Source of the DNA: CAZUQP01 sp964622455
Lineage (GTDB): Bacteria; Pseudomonadota; Gammaproteobacteria; DSM-16500
Direction: 5' to 3'
Length of the DNA stretch: 42,373 bases
Assembly: GCA_964622455.1 (NCBI GenBank)
Contig: CAZUQP010000024.1
Span: 1 to 42,373, forward strand
How positions within the stretch are numbered: the first letter of the stretch is position 1; each line of letters opens with the position of its first letter. Shown here one piece after another: positions 16,340-24,816 of this stretch. The notes below the pieces were generated by a model. That model did no database searches, was not told the DNA's origin, and saw only the letters and a program-made list of their open reading frames with translations. The position numbers were made by a program, and so were the translations under genes.

Positions 16340-17056
16340 TTATTTTTTGATTGTTTTTTCGATTGACCCTAAGATTCCCCGCAGAATATTAATTTCCATG
16401 ACATCAGGACGAGCGCGATTAAATAGCCGCTTTAAACGCGGCATCAATTGACGCGGCGCGCTTGGATTTAAAAAAGAAAGATCGACTAATACTTTTTGTA
16501 AATGCTGATAAAATCCCCCTAACTCATCCGCCGTTGCCAATGGATAATCCCATTGATTTTCTGCTTGCCCAGTTAAACTTGCAATACGTAATTCATAAGC
16601 AACCACTTGGACCGCCGCTGCTAAATTCAACGAACTATAGATGGGATTGGCCGGAATTTCGACGTGATAATGGCAAGCATGCAATTCTTCATTGGTTAAA
16701 CCGGATTGTTCTTGGCCAAAAATAATGGCGACTTCATTGCCCTTTGCTTCTTCTGTTGTTTTGATAGCACATTCTTTTGGAGTCAACATGGGCCAAGGTA
16801 ACGTACGACTACGCGCGCTCGTCCCAATCACTAAATGACAATCTTGAATTGCTTCATCCAACGTATCAACCACCACTGCATTAGTTAAAACATCGGGTGC
16901 ACCTGATGCCATTTCAGTTGCTTTAGGGTGTGGAAATTGCTTAGGCGCCACCAAATAAAGCCTCGAAAGCCCCATGGTTTTCATCGCGCGCGCGGAAGAC
17001 CCGATATTGCCTGGGTGTGAGGTATTGACTAATACAATTCGAATAGCATTTAACAT
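16340..17056 (-). CDS. trmJ: tRNA (cytidine/uridine-32-2'-O)-methyltransferase TrmJ
   Basis: A SPOUT methyltransferase that adds a 2'-O-methyl group at position 32 of tRNA using SAM. The N-terminal motif is VLVNTSHPGNIGSSARAMKTMG. The knotted SAM site is formed by VAIIFGQEQSGLTNEEL and the IPANPIYSSLNLAAAVQVVAYEL stretch. A C-terminal helical extension (ELGGFYQHLQKVL onward) is typical of TrmJ rather than of shorter TrmH relatives. Length 238 residues. It is divergent from suhB, with 77 bases between the starts, the same arrangement as in Escherichia coli, where suhB and trmJ are divergent and trmJ precedes iscRSUA. Confidence 0.93.
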   Translation of the reverse strand: MLNAIRIVLVNTSHPGNIGSSARAMKTMGLSRLYLVAPKQFPHPKATEMASGAPDVLTNAVVVDTLDEAIQDCHLVIGTSARSRTLPWPMLTPKECAIKTTEEAKGNEVAIIFGQEQSGLTNEELHACHYHVEIPANPIYSSLNLAAAVQVVAYELRIASLTGQAENQWDYPLATADELGGFYQHLQKVLVDLSFLNPSAPRQLMPRLKRLFNRARPDVMEINILRGILGSIEKTIKK

Positions 17057-17133
17057 AGCGCGTATATTAATACGTTTTCATTTACCTTAAAACTTTGTTA
17101 TTCTACGAGACCTTAAATAAATGCCATCACATC

Positions 17134-17922
17134 ATGAAAGAGCCATTTCTCAATATAGCCATCCAAGCGGCCCGCGCTGCGGGTAATATCATTATCCGTG
17201 CACTTGATCGCTTAGATAAAGTGAAAATCACAGAAAAACAACCCAATGATTACGTGACTGAAGTTGACCAGCACGCTGAACGCGATATTATCGCGATCAT
17301 TCGTAAAGCTTATCCCAAACACGGTATCTTGGCAGAAGAAAGCGGCGAAACTGAAGGAGTGGATGATTATACTTGGATCATTGACCCTTTAGACGGCACA
17401 AGAAACTTTATCCATGGCTTTCCGCATTTTGCTGTTTCCATTGCACTTTCCTACAAAGGAAAAATTGAACATGGCGTTATTTATGATCCTATACGCCAAG
17501 AATTATTTACCGCAAGCCGTGGTAAGGGTGCACAACTAAACAACCGGCGCATTCGTGTCAGCACTCATAAAGAATTATCTGAATGTTTGCTGGGTACGGG
17601 ATTTCCTTTCCGTCATTCAGCAGATTTAATTACAGCTTATACCGATAGCTTAAAAGCACTTTTACCTTTAGCGGGCGATGTAAGACGTGCAGGCGCTGCA
17701 ACTCTTGATCTTGCTTATGTTGCATGCGGACGCTTAGATGGATTTTGGGAAATGGGTTTAAAACCTTGGGACATGGCAGCAGGTTCTTTATTAATTAAAG
17801 AAGCAGGCGGTCTTGTATCTGATTTTACGGGTGCTGAGGATTATTTAAAAACCGGCAATATCGCAGCAGGTAATCCAAAAATTTTAAAGTTATTGCTAAA
17901 AAAAATTAAGCCGCATGTTTAA
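17134..17922 (+). CDS. suhB: Inositol-1-monophosphatase family protein SuhB
   Basis: A Mg2+-dependent inositol monophosphatase; in E. coli SuhB also joins the rRNA antitermination complex. I start it at ATG 17134 (MKEPFLNIAIQAARAAGN) to fit the family; the frame is open from a TTG at 17095. Metal-binding motifs are GILAEESGE, WIIDPLDGTRNFIHGFPHFAVSIAL and WEMGLKPWDMAAGSLLIKEAGG, all intact. Length is 262 residues. No strong ribosome binding site is seen. The gene converges with secF 10 bases downstream. Confidence 0.96.
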   Translation: MKEPFLNIAIQAARAAGNIIIRALDRLDKVKITEKQPNDYVTEVDQHAERDIIAIIRKAYPKHGILAEESGETEGVDDYTWIIDPLDGTRNFIHGFPHFAVSIALSYKGKIEHGVIYDPIRQELFTASRGKGAQLNNRRIRVSTHKELSECLLGTGFPFRHSADLITAYTDSLKALLPLAGDVRRAGAATLDLAYVACGRLDGFWEMGLKPWDMAAGSLLIKEAGGLVSDFTGAEDYLKTGNIAAGNPKILKLLLKKIKPHV

Positions 17923-17932
17923 AAAATAACGT

Positions 17933-18859
17933 TCACGGCCTATCATCCAACGCTTCTTTCGTAAGCGGCAATAAATTCTGCCGTGTGAGCCCCAGCGCTA
18001 ACGATAAAGAACCTGCAACATAAATAGAAGAATAAGTACCCACAATAATACCAATAATCAATGCTAATGAAAAACCGTGCAATACGCTTCCGCCCAAGAA
18101 AAATAATGCGAAGACGACAATTAACGTCAACACAGATGTCATGATCGTACGGGACAAGGTTTGATTAATCGCTTGATTGACCACTTCAATAGGAGCTGCT
18201 TTACGTAACTTACGAAAATTTTCACGCACGCGATCAAAAATAACAATAGTGTCATTCAATGAATAACCAATCACCGTTAAAACAGCCGCCAGCACAATCA
18301 AATTAAATTCTAAATGCCAAAAAGAAAATACGCCCAAGATTAAAATAGGATCATGAATCAATGCAACCGTTGAACCGACTGAAAAACGCAGATCAAATCG
18401 CAAAGCGATATAAATCATGGTGCCGAGTAATGCGACCACAATCGCAAGTGCTCCTTTCGTTGCAAGTTCTTGCCCCACTTGCGGACCAATAAAATCAACC
18501 TGCTGAATTTTAGCATCAGGGAGTGCTGCAATCACTTGGTTAGCAGTTGCATCTTTTTCATTATCGCCCGCACCTTCTTTAGGCGACAAACTCACTAATA
18601 CATCTTTGGATGTGCCGTAACTTTTTACTTCTGCTTCTTTAAATCCCGCTTGCTGCAAACTGTCACGAATTTGATTGAGATTGGCTTCGTTGGGAAAACT
18701 TAACTGAATTTGCGTGCCGCCCGTAAAATCAAGTCCCCAATTTAAACCGTTTATCAAAAGCGATATAATCGAAAGCGTAAATAAAATAATAGAAAGAACA
18801 GCTGCCCATTTACGCTGAGCCATAAAATCAATTGTCGTATTTTGTTTAAAAAATTCCAT
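17933..18859 (-). CDS. secF: Protein translocase subunit SecF
   Basis: Inner-membrane partner of SecD; uses the proton-motive force to pull exported proteins through SecYEG. It has one N-terminal transmembrane segment (about residues 16-34), the LNWGLDFTGGTQIQLSF motif, a periplasmic domain, then five membrane segments with the GYSLNDTIVIFDRVRENFRK signature. Length 308 residues. Its start overlaps the secD end by 14 bases, indicating coupled translation in yajC-secD-secF. Confidence 0.98.
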   Translation of the reverse strand: MEFFKQNTTIDFMAQRKWAAVLSIILFTLSIISLLINGLNWGLDFTGGTQIQLSFPNEANLNQIRDSLQQAGFKEAEVKSYGTSKDVLVSLSPKEGAGDNEKDATANQVIAALPDAKIQQVDFIGPQVGQELATKGALAIVVALLGTMIYIALRFDLRFSVGSTVALIHDPILILGVFSFWHLEFNLIVLAAVLTVIGYSLNDTIVIFDRVRENFRKLRKAAPIEVVNQAINQTLSRTIMTSVLTLIVVFALFFLGGSVLHGFSLALIIGIIVGTYSSIYVAGSLSLALGLTRQNLLPLTKEALDDRP

Positions 18860-20717
18860 GTGCCCTCATCCCAATCGAAATTTTCTTAACCGGTCTAGCG
18901 CCATACAGCCAATTCACGACCGCCCGGGTGCCCGTAATAGCAGTAAACATGGATGTGACCAAACCAATTGTTAAGGTCACCGCGAAGTTTTTAACCGTAC
19001 CAGAACCCAAACTAAATAATACAATCGCCACAATTAAGGTAGTGACATTTGCATCCACAATGGTCATAAACGCGCGCTCGTATCCCATGTGAATGCTCGC
19101 TTGTACACCATTCCCATTACGCAATTCTTCGCGAATACGCTCGAAAATCAATACATTCGCATCAACGGCCATGCCCATGGTCAATACAATACCTGCAATA
19201 CCTGGCAAGGTAACGGTCGCGCCCAATAGCGATAAAATCGCAACAATCAACACTAAATTCATGGAGAGTGCTAAGTCTGCAATGCAACCCATGAGCCCGT
19301 AATAAAGCGCCATAAAAATAACGACGAGCGCAAAACCCACTTCAACAGATAACACCCCCATATGAATGTTTTGTTTGCCAAGGCTTGGGCCTACTTGACG
19401 CTCTTCAATGGGCGTTACAGGTGCAGGCAATGCGCCTGCTCGCAACAAAAGCGCCAACGTACGTGATTCATCAGGGCTTGATAAACCGGTAATTTGAAAA
19501 TTATTACCAAGAGCACTTTGAATGGTTGCAACACTGATGACTTTACGTTCAGTGATATAATTTATGACTTTTTGGCCATTGACTTCTTTGACTTGTGATT
19601 TTACCTCAATATAAAGGGTCGCCATCGGTTTACCAATGTTTTCTGCAGTGGTTTTAACAAATAGTCCTTCACCCCCGCCGCCTAAACGCACATTGACCGA
19701 AGGCCTGCCGTCTTCACCCACACCTGATGAAGCGCTCGTAATCGATGAGCCGCGTAAAATAATTTGATTTTTTAAAAGAATCGGCTGCCCTTCATAAGGA
19801 TATAATTTTGTATCAGGCGGCACCGTGCTACGTGCATCATGCTCAGTATCCACCATATGAAATTCAAGCGTTGCTGTTTTACCCAAGATATTTTGGGCTT
19901 GGGCCATATCTTGAATACCCGGCAAATCAACTGCAACGCGCGTTGCGCCTTGCTGCTGGACTATCGCTTCAGATACGCCTAATTCATTCACACGATTACG
20001 CAAAGTATTCATAGCTTGTTCTAAAGTATCTTGACGCGCTGCTTGCAACGCCGCAGGTGATAATATTGCTTGCAGCATAAATTGATTATTAGCGGTGTTC
20101 TTAGTCCAGGTAAATTCGCTAAAACGCGTAGATAAAAAATGATACGCATCTTCTAAGACATCTTGACTTCGAAAAGCAACTTGAATGCCGTTACTGCCTT
20201 GACGGGTAATATTGGAATAACGAATACGTTCGTTACGCAGTTCTTGCCCTATTGTTCCTAAATCGCCTTCTACTCGCTGCTTGATCACTGCATCGACATC
20301 GACTTGTAATAAAAGATGGATCCCGCCCCGTAAATCCAGCCCTAATTTCATAGGCATTGCACCAATTGCTCGCAGCCAGCGCGGTGTTGCCGGCTCAAGA
20401 TTAAGGGCCACTAAATAATCATCGCCGAGTGCTGCCTCAATTAATTCTTTAGCTTTCAGTTGAATGTCAGTTGAGGTAAAGCGCAATAATACACTGCGAT
20501 TTTCATGCTCTAATTGTTTATAGGAGATGTCTGCATTTGAAAGTGTCTGGTTAATCTTATCAATGGTGCTTTGATCCAACGATTCCGCAGCGCTCGCCGG
20601 TGATATTTGCACTGCAGGATCTTCGACATATAGGTTAGGAAGCGCATACAAAAACGCCACAAAAATAACAACGATGAGCAATACATTTTTCCACCACGGG
20701 TAACGATTAAAAACCAT
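18846..20717 (-). CDS. secD: Protein translocase subunit SecD
   Basis: Periplasmic-facing subunit of the SecDF-YajC complex. After the first membrane helix (about residues 11-27) comes the large P1 domain, including MPMKLGLDLRGGIHLLLQVD. The RND-like membrane half has the TMGMAVDANVLIFERIREELR motif, with the conserved aspartate, and GYERAFMTIVDANVTTLI. The 623 residues match the family. It begins 25 bases after yajC and overlaps secF. Confidence 0.98.
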   Translation of the reverse strand: MVFNRYPWWKNVLLIVVIFVAFLYALPNLYVEDPAVQISPASAAESLDQSTIDKINQTLSNADISYKQLEHENRSVLLRFTSTDIQLKAKELIEAALGDDYLVALNLEPATPRWLRAIGAMPMKLGLDLRGGIHLLLQVDVDAVIKQRVEGDLGTIGQELRNERIRYSNITRQGSNGIQVAFRSQDVLEDAYHFLSTRFSEFTWTKNTANNQFMLQAILSPAALQAARQDTLEQAMNTLRNRVNELGVSEAIVQQQGATRVAVDLPGIQDMAQAQNILGKTATLEFHMVDTEHDARSTVPPDTKLYPYEGQPILLKNQIILRGSSITSASSGVGEDGRPSVNVRLGGGGEGLFVKTTAENIGKPMATLYIEVKSQVKEVNGQKVINYITERKVISVATIQSALGNNFQITGLSSPDESRTLALLLRAGALPAPVTPIEERQVGPSLGKQNIHMGVLSVEVGFALVVIFMALYYGLMGCIADLALSMNLVLIVAILSLLGATVTLPGIAGIVLTMGMAVDANVLIFERIREELRNGNGVQASIHMGYERAFMTIVDANVTTLIVAIVLFSLGSGTVKNFAVTLTIGLVTSMFTAITGTRAVVNWLYGARPVKKISIGMRAHGIF

Positions 20718-20742
20718 ATTGTTCTTCCATGTCCTTTATATT

Positions 20743-21102
20743 TTATTGCACAATTGATTTTAATGTACCCTTGGGCAGCGCGCTCACAATGGATGATTTC
20801 TGAATGGTAATATCCATCTGTTCCCCGAGAGAAAGCACGACATAATTATCCTGGATCTTCGCAATTGTCCCTAAAATACCGCCAACGGTCACCACTTCAT
20901 CGCCCTTCGCTAAAGAGCCTAATAAATTTTTTTGTTCCTTTGCTCGCTTACTTTGCGGACGCCAAATAGCAAAATACATGAAAAAAATAAGTACAGCCAT
21001 CATAATAAAAAATGAAAAACCACTTTGTTGTGACGCGCCTGTTTGCGTGTCTGCGTGTGCTGTGCTGATAAAAAAGCCTGTGAGGGTATCAATAAATTGC
21101 AT
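20743..21102 (-). CDS. yajC: Preprotein translocase subunit YajC
   Basis: Small inner-membrane protein associated with SecDF. The 119-residue product has one hydrophobic segment (FSFFIMMAVLIFFMYFAIW, about residues 29-47) and the family core RPQSKRAKEQKNLLGSLAKGDEVVTVGGILGTI. An AAAGGAT ribosome binding site lies 5 bases before the ATG. In many proteobacteria yajC follows queA and tgt; here queA is separated from it by a kinase-like gene on the other strand, and tgt is absent from the window. Confidence 0.96.
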   Translation of the reverse strand: MQFIDTLTGFFISTAHADTQTGASQQSGFSFFIMMAVLIFFMYFAIWRPQSKRAKEQKNLLGSLAKGDEVVTVGGILGTIAKIQDNYVVLSLGEQMDITIQKSSIVSALPKGTLKSIVQ

Positions 21103-21232
21103 AATCTATCCTTTGTTCATTTATTAATCTAAATAACCGCGATAGCAGCGGGTTAATTTACCTGGATTAGCGTAGAAGCGCAAATAGTGAAATCAACAAA
21201 AACATAGATTGCTCAAAAAAATATTATTTTTA

Positions 21233-21261
21233 TTGATTGAGTATTATTTTTAATCTAAACT
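21233..21261 (+). promoter_or_regulatory. Candidate promoter of the kinase-like gene
   Basis: TTGATT (21233-21238) and TAAACT (21256-21261) are separated by 17 bases in a very AT-rich stretch 33 bases before the ATG of the kinase-like gene. Each hexamer keeps four of six sigma-70 consensus bases. AT-rich DNA gives chance matches, so confidence is limited. Confidence 0.35.
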
Positions 21262-21293
21262 GCTTAAATTAATTCTTCCGGGTAAAAAATCAA

Positions 21294-22874
21294 ATGCAAA
21301 GAATAGAAATGCCATTACTCCTAAACGAAGAGGAGATTACTGAAGCTAAACGCTACGCAGGCCTATTACCAGGGAATTTTACGATAGAACGTACCCCTGA
21401 CAATCAACAGGGAAAAACATTATGGAATTGTCGTTACGATTTATTGATCCACCATCCCAAAAATATTTCGACTGCTGCTGATGAAATTGAAACTTCCTGG
21501 AATAAGCCGAGTGAAAATAAAGAAAAAGACAAAACAGAAATTTACGCCATTTATCGTGAGCTAGGCAGAGAAAAATCCACAGAACTTTCCTATTTTAAAC
21601 TAAATCCTAAACTAAATCCTGCTAACTTCGGGGAAACCCCATTATTACAACAAGTGATTGGAAATCAGGCAGGCACTTGGTACAGCGCCACTCGCCTCCC
21701 AATAAATCGTTTCTCATTCGACCAGGAAAAGATCGTAGCCTCTTTAAAGGAAGCCTCTTTAAAAGAAGCTAACATAAAAATCATTACAGAATCGACCCCT
21801 CGTGGCGGTATATTTTGTCTTCTTAAATATGAAGGAGGAAACCTGTTAAGTGAGATCATGAAAAATCGCAGTAGTCCCGACAGAGAAGAATCGAAATGGA
21901 CCCCTGAAACATGGTTTCATATCGCTGCCAACATAGTTGATGCAATCAACGAAATTCATCAAAAAGGTGTTCCTCATGGCATAGTGAATGCTTCCACGTT
22001 TATTATGAATCCACCTTCCAGAGGGGTGAAAATATTTAACCTTGATTTTATACGCTTATTAATGGACCAAGAAGAGCGTTATGAGATTCTTGATGATGAA
22101 AATCCTTATATCCCTCCGGAACTAGTTTTAGAAGAACCGCCAGTTTACTTGACTCCCGAAGAACAAAAAAAACAACCCGTTTACTTGACTCCCGAAGAAC
22201 AATTAGCAAAAAGAGAAAAAATAGAAGTCTATTCTTTAGGTGTTCTCTTAACAGAAATACTCTGTCATTGCAAAGCTATACTTGGTTATGATGAAAAACT
22301 TGCATTTAGTCATCCTAAGAAAGAGAATCATCTTCCACCCGCTCTGAAAGAACTTCTTGCGGCAATGATTGATAAAGAACAAAAAAATCGCCCTGGATTA
22401 AAAGAAGTTTGCGCTACATTCCGTATTGCCTTTCCAAGAGAAAAGCAAATATCTGTGAATCCTGATCCAAAAGAAATACTGAAGCCTTCTCCTTTAGCTC
22501 GCCTGGATAGTTCAAGCAGCGTTGACAGCATATCCATAGAAACAAAAAACATTCCGGGCAGCCCGTCCAGTCATTCTTCTGGAAGTACAACACATTCTCC
22601 TGTTATCTTGTCCCCCTGTTTATTGCTACCCAAATTTTCTAACACCCCTCCTCCTCCCCGTTCTCCTGTATCGCCAATACCTATGCCGCTGTTTATAAGA
22701 AGACATTCATTGCCTCCCTTAAATGCACAACAGCTGTTGAATTTGGAAACGATTCAACTGAGCAGAAAAAACGAAAATTCTCCGCCGCCTCTTTCTTTTT
22801 TTCGGCCTAGACAATTAAGCAGAAGCTCTTCAAACCCTGCATCACCCCCGTCACCAGTCTCCAAAAAAATATAG
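21294..22874 (+). CDS. Eukaryotic-like protein kinase fold protein with degenerate catalytic loop
   Basis: 526 residues. Parts of a Ser/Thr kinase domain are visible at about residues 85-380: an AINEIHQKGVPHGIVNAS helix and catalytic loop (HG-I-V-N at 228-232 instead of HRD...N), VKIFNLDF as the DFG equivalent (Asp251), YIPPEL as the APE motif, EVYSLGVLLTEIL as subdomain IX, and NRPGLKEV with the late arginine. The HRD aspartate is missing, so it is a pseudokinase or an atypical kinase. The activation-loop region carries a repeated PVYLTPEEQ. The last 130 residues are rich in Ser and Pro and look disordered. No membrane segment or signal peptide. Its position, on the opposite strand between yajC and queA, suggests insertion. 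An effector role is inferred. Confidence 0.75.
   Translation: MQRIEMPLLLNEEEITEAKRYAGLLPGNFTIERTPDNQQGKTLWNCRYDLLIHHPKNISTAADEIETSWNKPSENKEKDKTEIYAIYRELGREKSTELSYFKLNPKLNPANFGETPLLQQVIGNQAGTWYSATRLPINRFSFDQEKIVASLKEASLKEANIKIITESTPRGGIFCLLKYEGGNLLSEIMKNRSSPDREESKWTPETWFHIAANIVDAINEIHQKGVPHGIVNASTFIMNPPSRGVKIFNLDFIRLLMDQEERYEILDDENPYIPPELVLEEPPVYLTPEEQKKQPVYLTPEEQLAKREKIEVYSLGVLLTEILCHCKAILGYDEKLAFSHPKKENHLPPALKELLAAMIDKEQKNRPGLKEVCATFRIAFPREKQISVNPDPKEILKPSPLARLDSSSSVDSISIETKNIPGSPSSHSSGSTTHSPVILSPCLLLPKFSNTPPPPRSPVSPIPMPLFIRRHSLPPLNAQQLLNLETIQLSRKNENSPPPLSFFRPRQLSRSSSNPASPPSPVSKKI
22139..22201 (+). repeat. In-frame tandem duplication in the kinase-like gene
   Basis: Two near-identical copies of a 36-base unit encode PVYLTPEEQ twice, separated by KKQ, at residues about 283-302. 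They lie in the part of the kinase fold that follows the APE-like motif. Confidence 0.8.
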
Positions 22875-22919
22875 GATGCTTTCAATCATGGGAAAAAATG
22901 AATAAAAAAATTTTAGAAA

Positions 22920-23939
22920 TTACTCAATCAACATGGCATCGCCATAACTAAAAAAACGATAACGTAAACGCACCGCTTCCTGATAAGCAGCCATAATGCG
23001 CGAGTGTCCTCCCAATGCAGAAACTAACATTAAGAGTGTTGATTCCGGCAAATGAAAATTAGTGATCAATGCATCGACACAACGAAAGGTGAACTCAGGA
23101 TAAATAAAAATATCCGTCTCGCCAGAAAAAGAGTGTAATTCACCTGAAAGAGAAGCTGTTTCTAAACTACGCGCCGCAGTCGTCCCAACCGCAATCACTC
23201 GTCCGCCCCGCGCTTTTGTTTGTCTAATTTGCTCACACACGGCTTTTGGCACTTCTACATATTCTTTGTGCATGCGGTGTTTTGTAATATCCTCTACGCG
23301 AATAGGCGCAAAAGTACCCGCACCAATATGCAAAGTCACATAGGTAATTGATATTTTTTTTGCTTTCAATTGTTGAAATAATTCATCATCAAAATGTAAA
23401 CCCGCAGTGGGTGCTGCAACCGAACCTTTATGTTTGGCATAAATGGTTTGATAACGCTCTTTATCACTTTCTTCAGGGGCCCGATGAAAATAAGGCGGTA
23501 AAGGAATTTCACCGATATCTTCAATGATATCTAATACAAGACGTTCGTCATGACAATAAAGTTCAAACAAATCATCATGCCGTTCTATGACTTCAAAAGT
23601 AATGTCTTTTGCAAAAAATAAAAAACTTTGAGGTTTGGGTGATTTACTCGCACGCACATGCGCAAGCACACGATGATGATCTAATATTCGCTCAATTAAT
23701 ATTTCAACACGTCCACCCGTTTTTTTCATTCCCCATAATCGGGCGGGAATAACTCGCGTGTTATTGCACACCAACAAATCATGTGGTGAAAGATGTTCAA
23801 TTAAATCGGTAAATTGCTGATGTAAAATCGCACCATTTTTTTTATTGACGCATAATAAACGGCTGCTGCTCCGTTCTTTTAAGGGATAACGCGCAATCAA
23901 TTCTTCGGGTAATTCATAATGAAAATCAGACAACCGCAT
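22920..23939 (-). CDS. queA: S-adenosylmethionine:tRNA ribosyltransferase-isomerase
   Basis: QueA moves the ribosyl group of SAM onto 7-aminomethyl-7-deazaguanine in tRNA to make epoxyqueuosine, and so consumes SAM. The start is placed at ATG 23939 (MRLSDFHYELPEELIARYPL), which matches the family; a GTG seven codons upstream is possible. Motifs include RSSSRLL, NNTRVIPARLWG, VAAPTAGLHF, THRMHKEYVEVP-type KHRMHKEYVEVP, GTTAARSLE and the TNFHLPESTLLMLVSA block. Length 339 residues. It begins 4 bases after the metF stop codon, so it belongs to the metE-metF-queA transcript and would fall under the riboswitch upstream of metE. Confidence 0.97.
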   Translation of the reverse strand: MRLSDFHYELPEELIARYPLKERSSSRLLCVNKKNGAILHQQFTDLIEHLSPHDLLVCNNTRVIPARLWGMKKTGGRVEILIERILDHHRVLAHVRASKSPKPQSFLFFAKDITFEVIERHDDLFELYCHDERLVLDIIEDIGEIPLPPYFHRAPEESDKERYQTIYAKHKGSVAAPTAGLHFDDELFQQLKAKKISITYVTLHIGAGTFAPIRVEDITKHRMHKEYVEVPKAVCEQIRQTKARGGRVIAVGTTAARSLETASLSGELHSFSGETDIFIYPEFTFRCVDALITNFHLPESTLLMLVSALGGHSRIMAAYQEAVRLRYRFFSYGDAMLIE

Positions 23940-23943
23940 AAGC

Positions 23944-24816
23944 TTATGACACAGCTGCACTTAATCTATTTTTTTCGGGCAATTGAAGATGTTTAATAAT
24001 CGTTGCCGTCGGTTCAATTTGATTTAACGTATAAAAATGCAAAGCATTCACCCCTTCTGATAATAATCGTTCACATAACTTCGTCACAATTTCAATGCCT
24101 ATTTTTTTAAAAGACACAGGATCATCGACATACACTTCTAACTGTTTACGCAGCCACAATGGAATTTCAGCACCGCACGCATTCGAAAAACGCACCAACT
24201 TATGATAATCATGAATGGGCATGATTCCAGGGATAATCGGCGCTGTCACGCCTATTTTTTCACACGCCTCAAGAAAACGAAAATAAGCATCCGTATTGAA
24301 AAAATATTGGGTAATCGCATTATTCGCGCCTGCTTCTAGTTTATTCTTAAAATTCTTCAAATCAGTCAATGAATTAACAGCACGCGGATGATATTCTGGA
24401 TAAGCGGCGACACTGATAAAAAAATAATTTCCGCTGATTTTTCGGATATATTCTACCAATTCATGAGCATAATGAAAATCACCCTTATGCTCACCTTCAG
24501 GAGGTAAATCACCTTGGATCACCACTAAGTGATGAATGTTAAGCCCCTTATATTCAGCCAATATATCGGAGAGACGCTGCTTCGTCATTTCAACACAAGA
24601 AATATGTGGTGTAATTGTCAATTGAGCATTCACCAATTCACGTACCAATTGCTGTGTTTTACATTGAAAAGAACCGCCAGCCCCAAAAGTCACTGAAAAA
24701 TAATCAGGATTAAATTGATTTAATGCCGCACAGACCGGATGAATTTTATAAAATTCATCCGGTGATTTGGCCGGGAACACTTCAAAACTGATATCAATGT
24801 TCTGACAATACTTCAT
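23944..24816 (-). CDS. metF: Methylenetetrahydrofolate reductase
   Basis: Reduces 5,10-methylene-THF to 5-methyl-THF, the methyl donor for MetE. Visible are the N-terminal ISFEVFPAKSPDEF strand, with the catalytic glutamate region, the DYFSVTFGAGGS loop, LVVIQGDLPPEGE, FISVAAYPEYHP, AGANNAITQYFFN, PIIPGIMPIHDY and HFYTLNQ. I start at ATG 24816 because AAAAGGA lies 6 bases upstream; the longer frame starts inside metE. With this start the gene has 290 codons and overlaps the metE end by 23 bases. Confidence 0.95.
   Translation of the reverse strand: MKYCQNIDISFEVFPAKSPDEFYKIHPVCAALNQFNPDYFSVTFGAGGSFQCKTQQLVRELVNAQLTITPHISCVEMTKQRLSDILAEYKGLNIHHLVVIQGDLPPEGEHKGDFHYAHELVEYIRKISGNYFFISVAAYPEYHPRAVNSLTDLKNFKNKLEAGANNAITQYFFNTDAYFRFLEACEKIGVTAPIIPGIMPIHDYHKLVRFSNACGAEIPLWLRKQLEVYVDDPVSFKKIGIEIVTKLCERLLSEGVNALHFYTLNQIEPTATIIKHLQLPEKNRLSAAVS

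Noticed and set aside
18846..21102. A tgt remnant next to yajC
   Set aside because: The bases upstream of yajC, read in three minus-strand frames, gave no sequence resembling the Tgt C-terminus.
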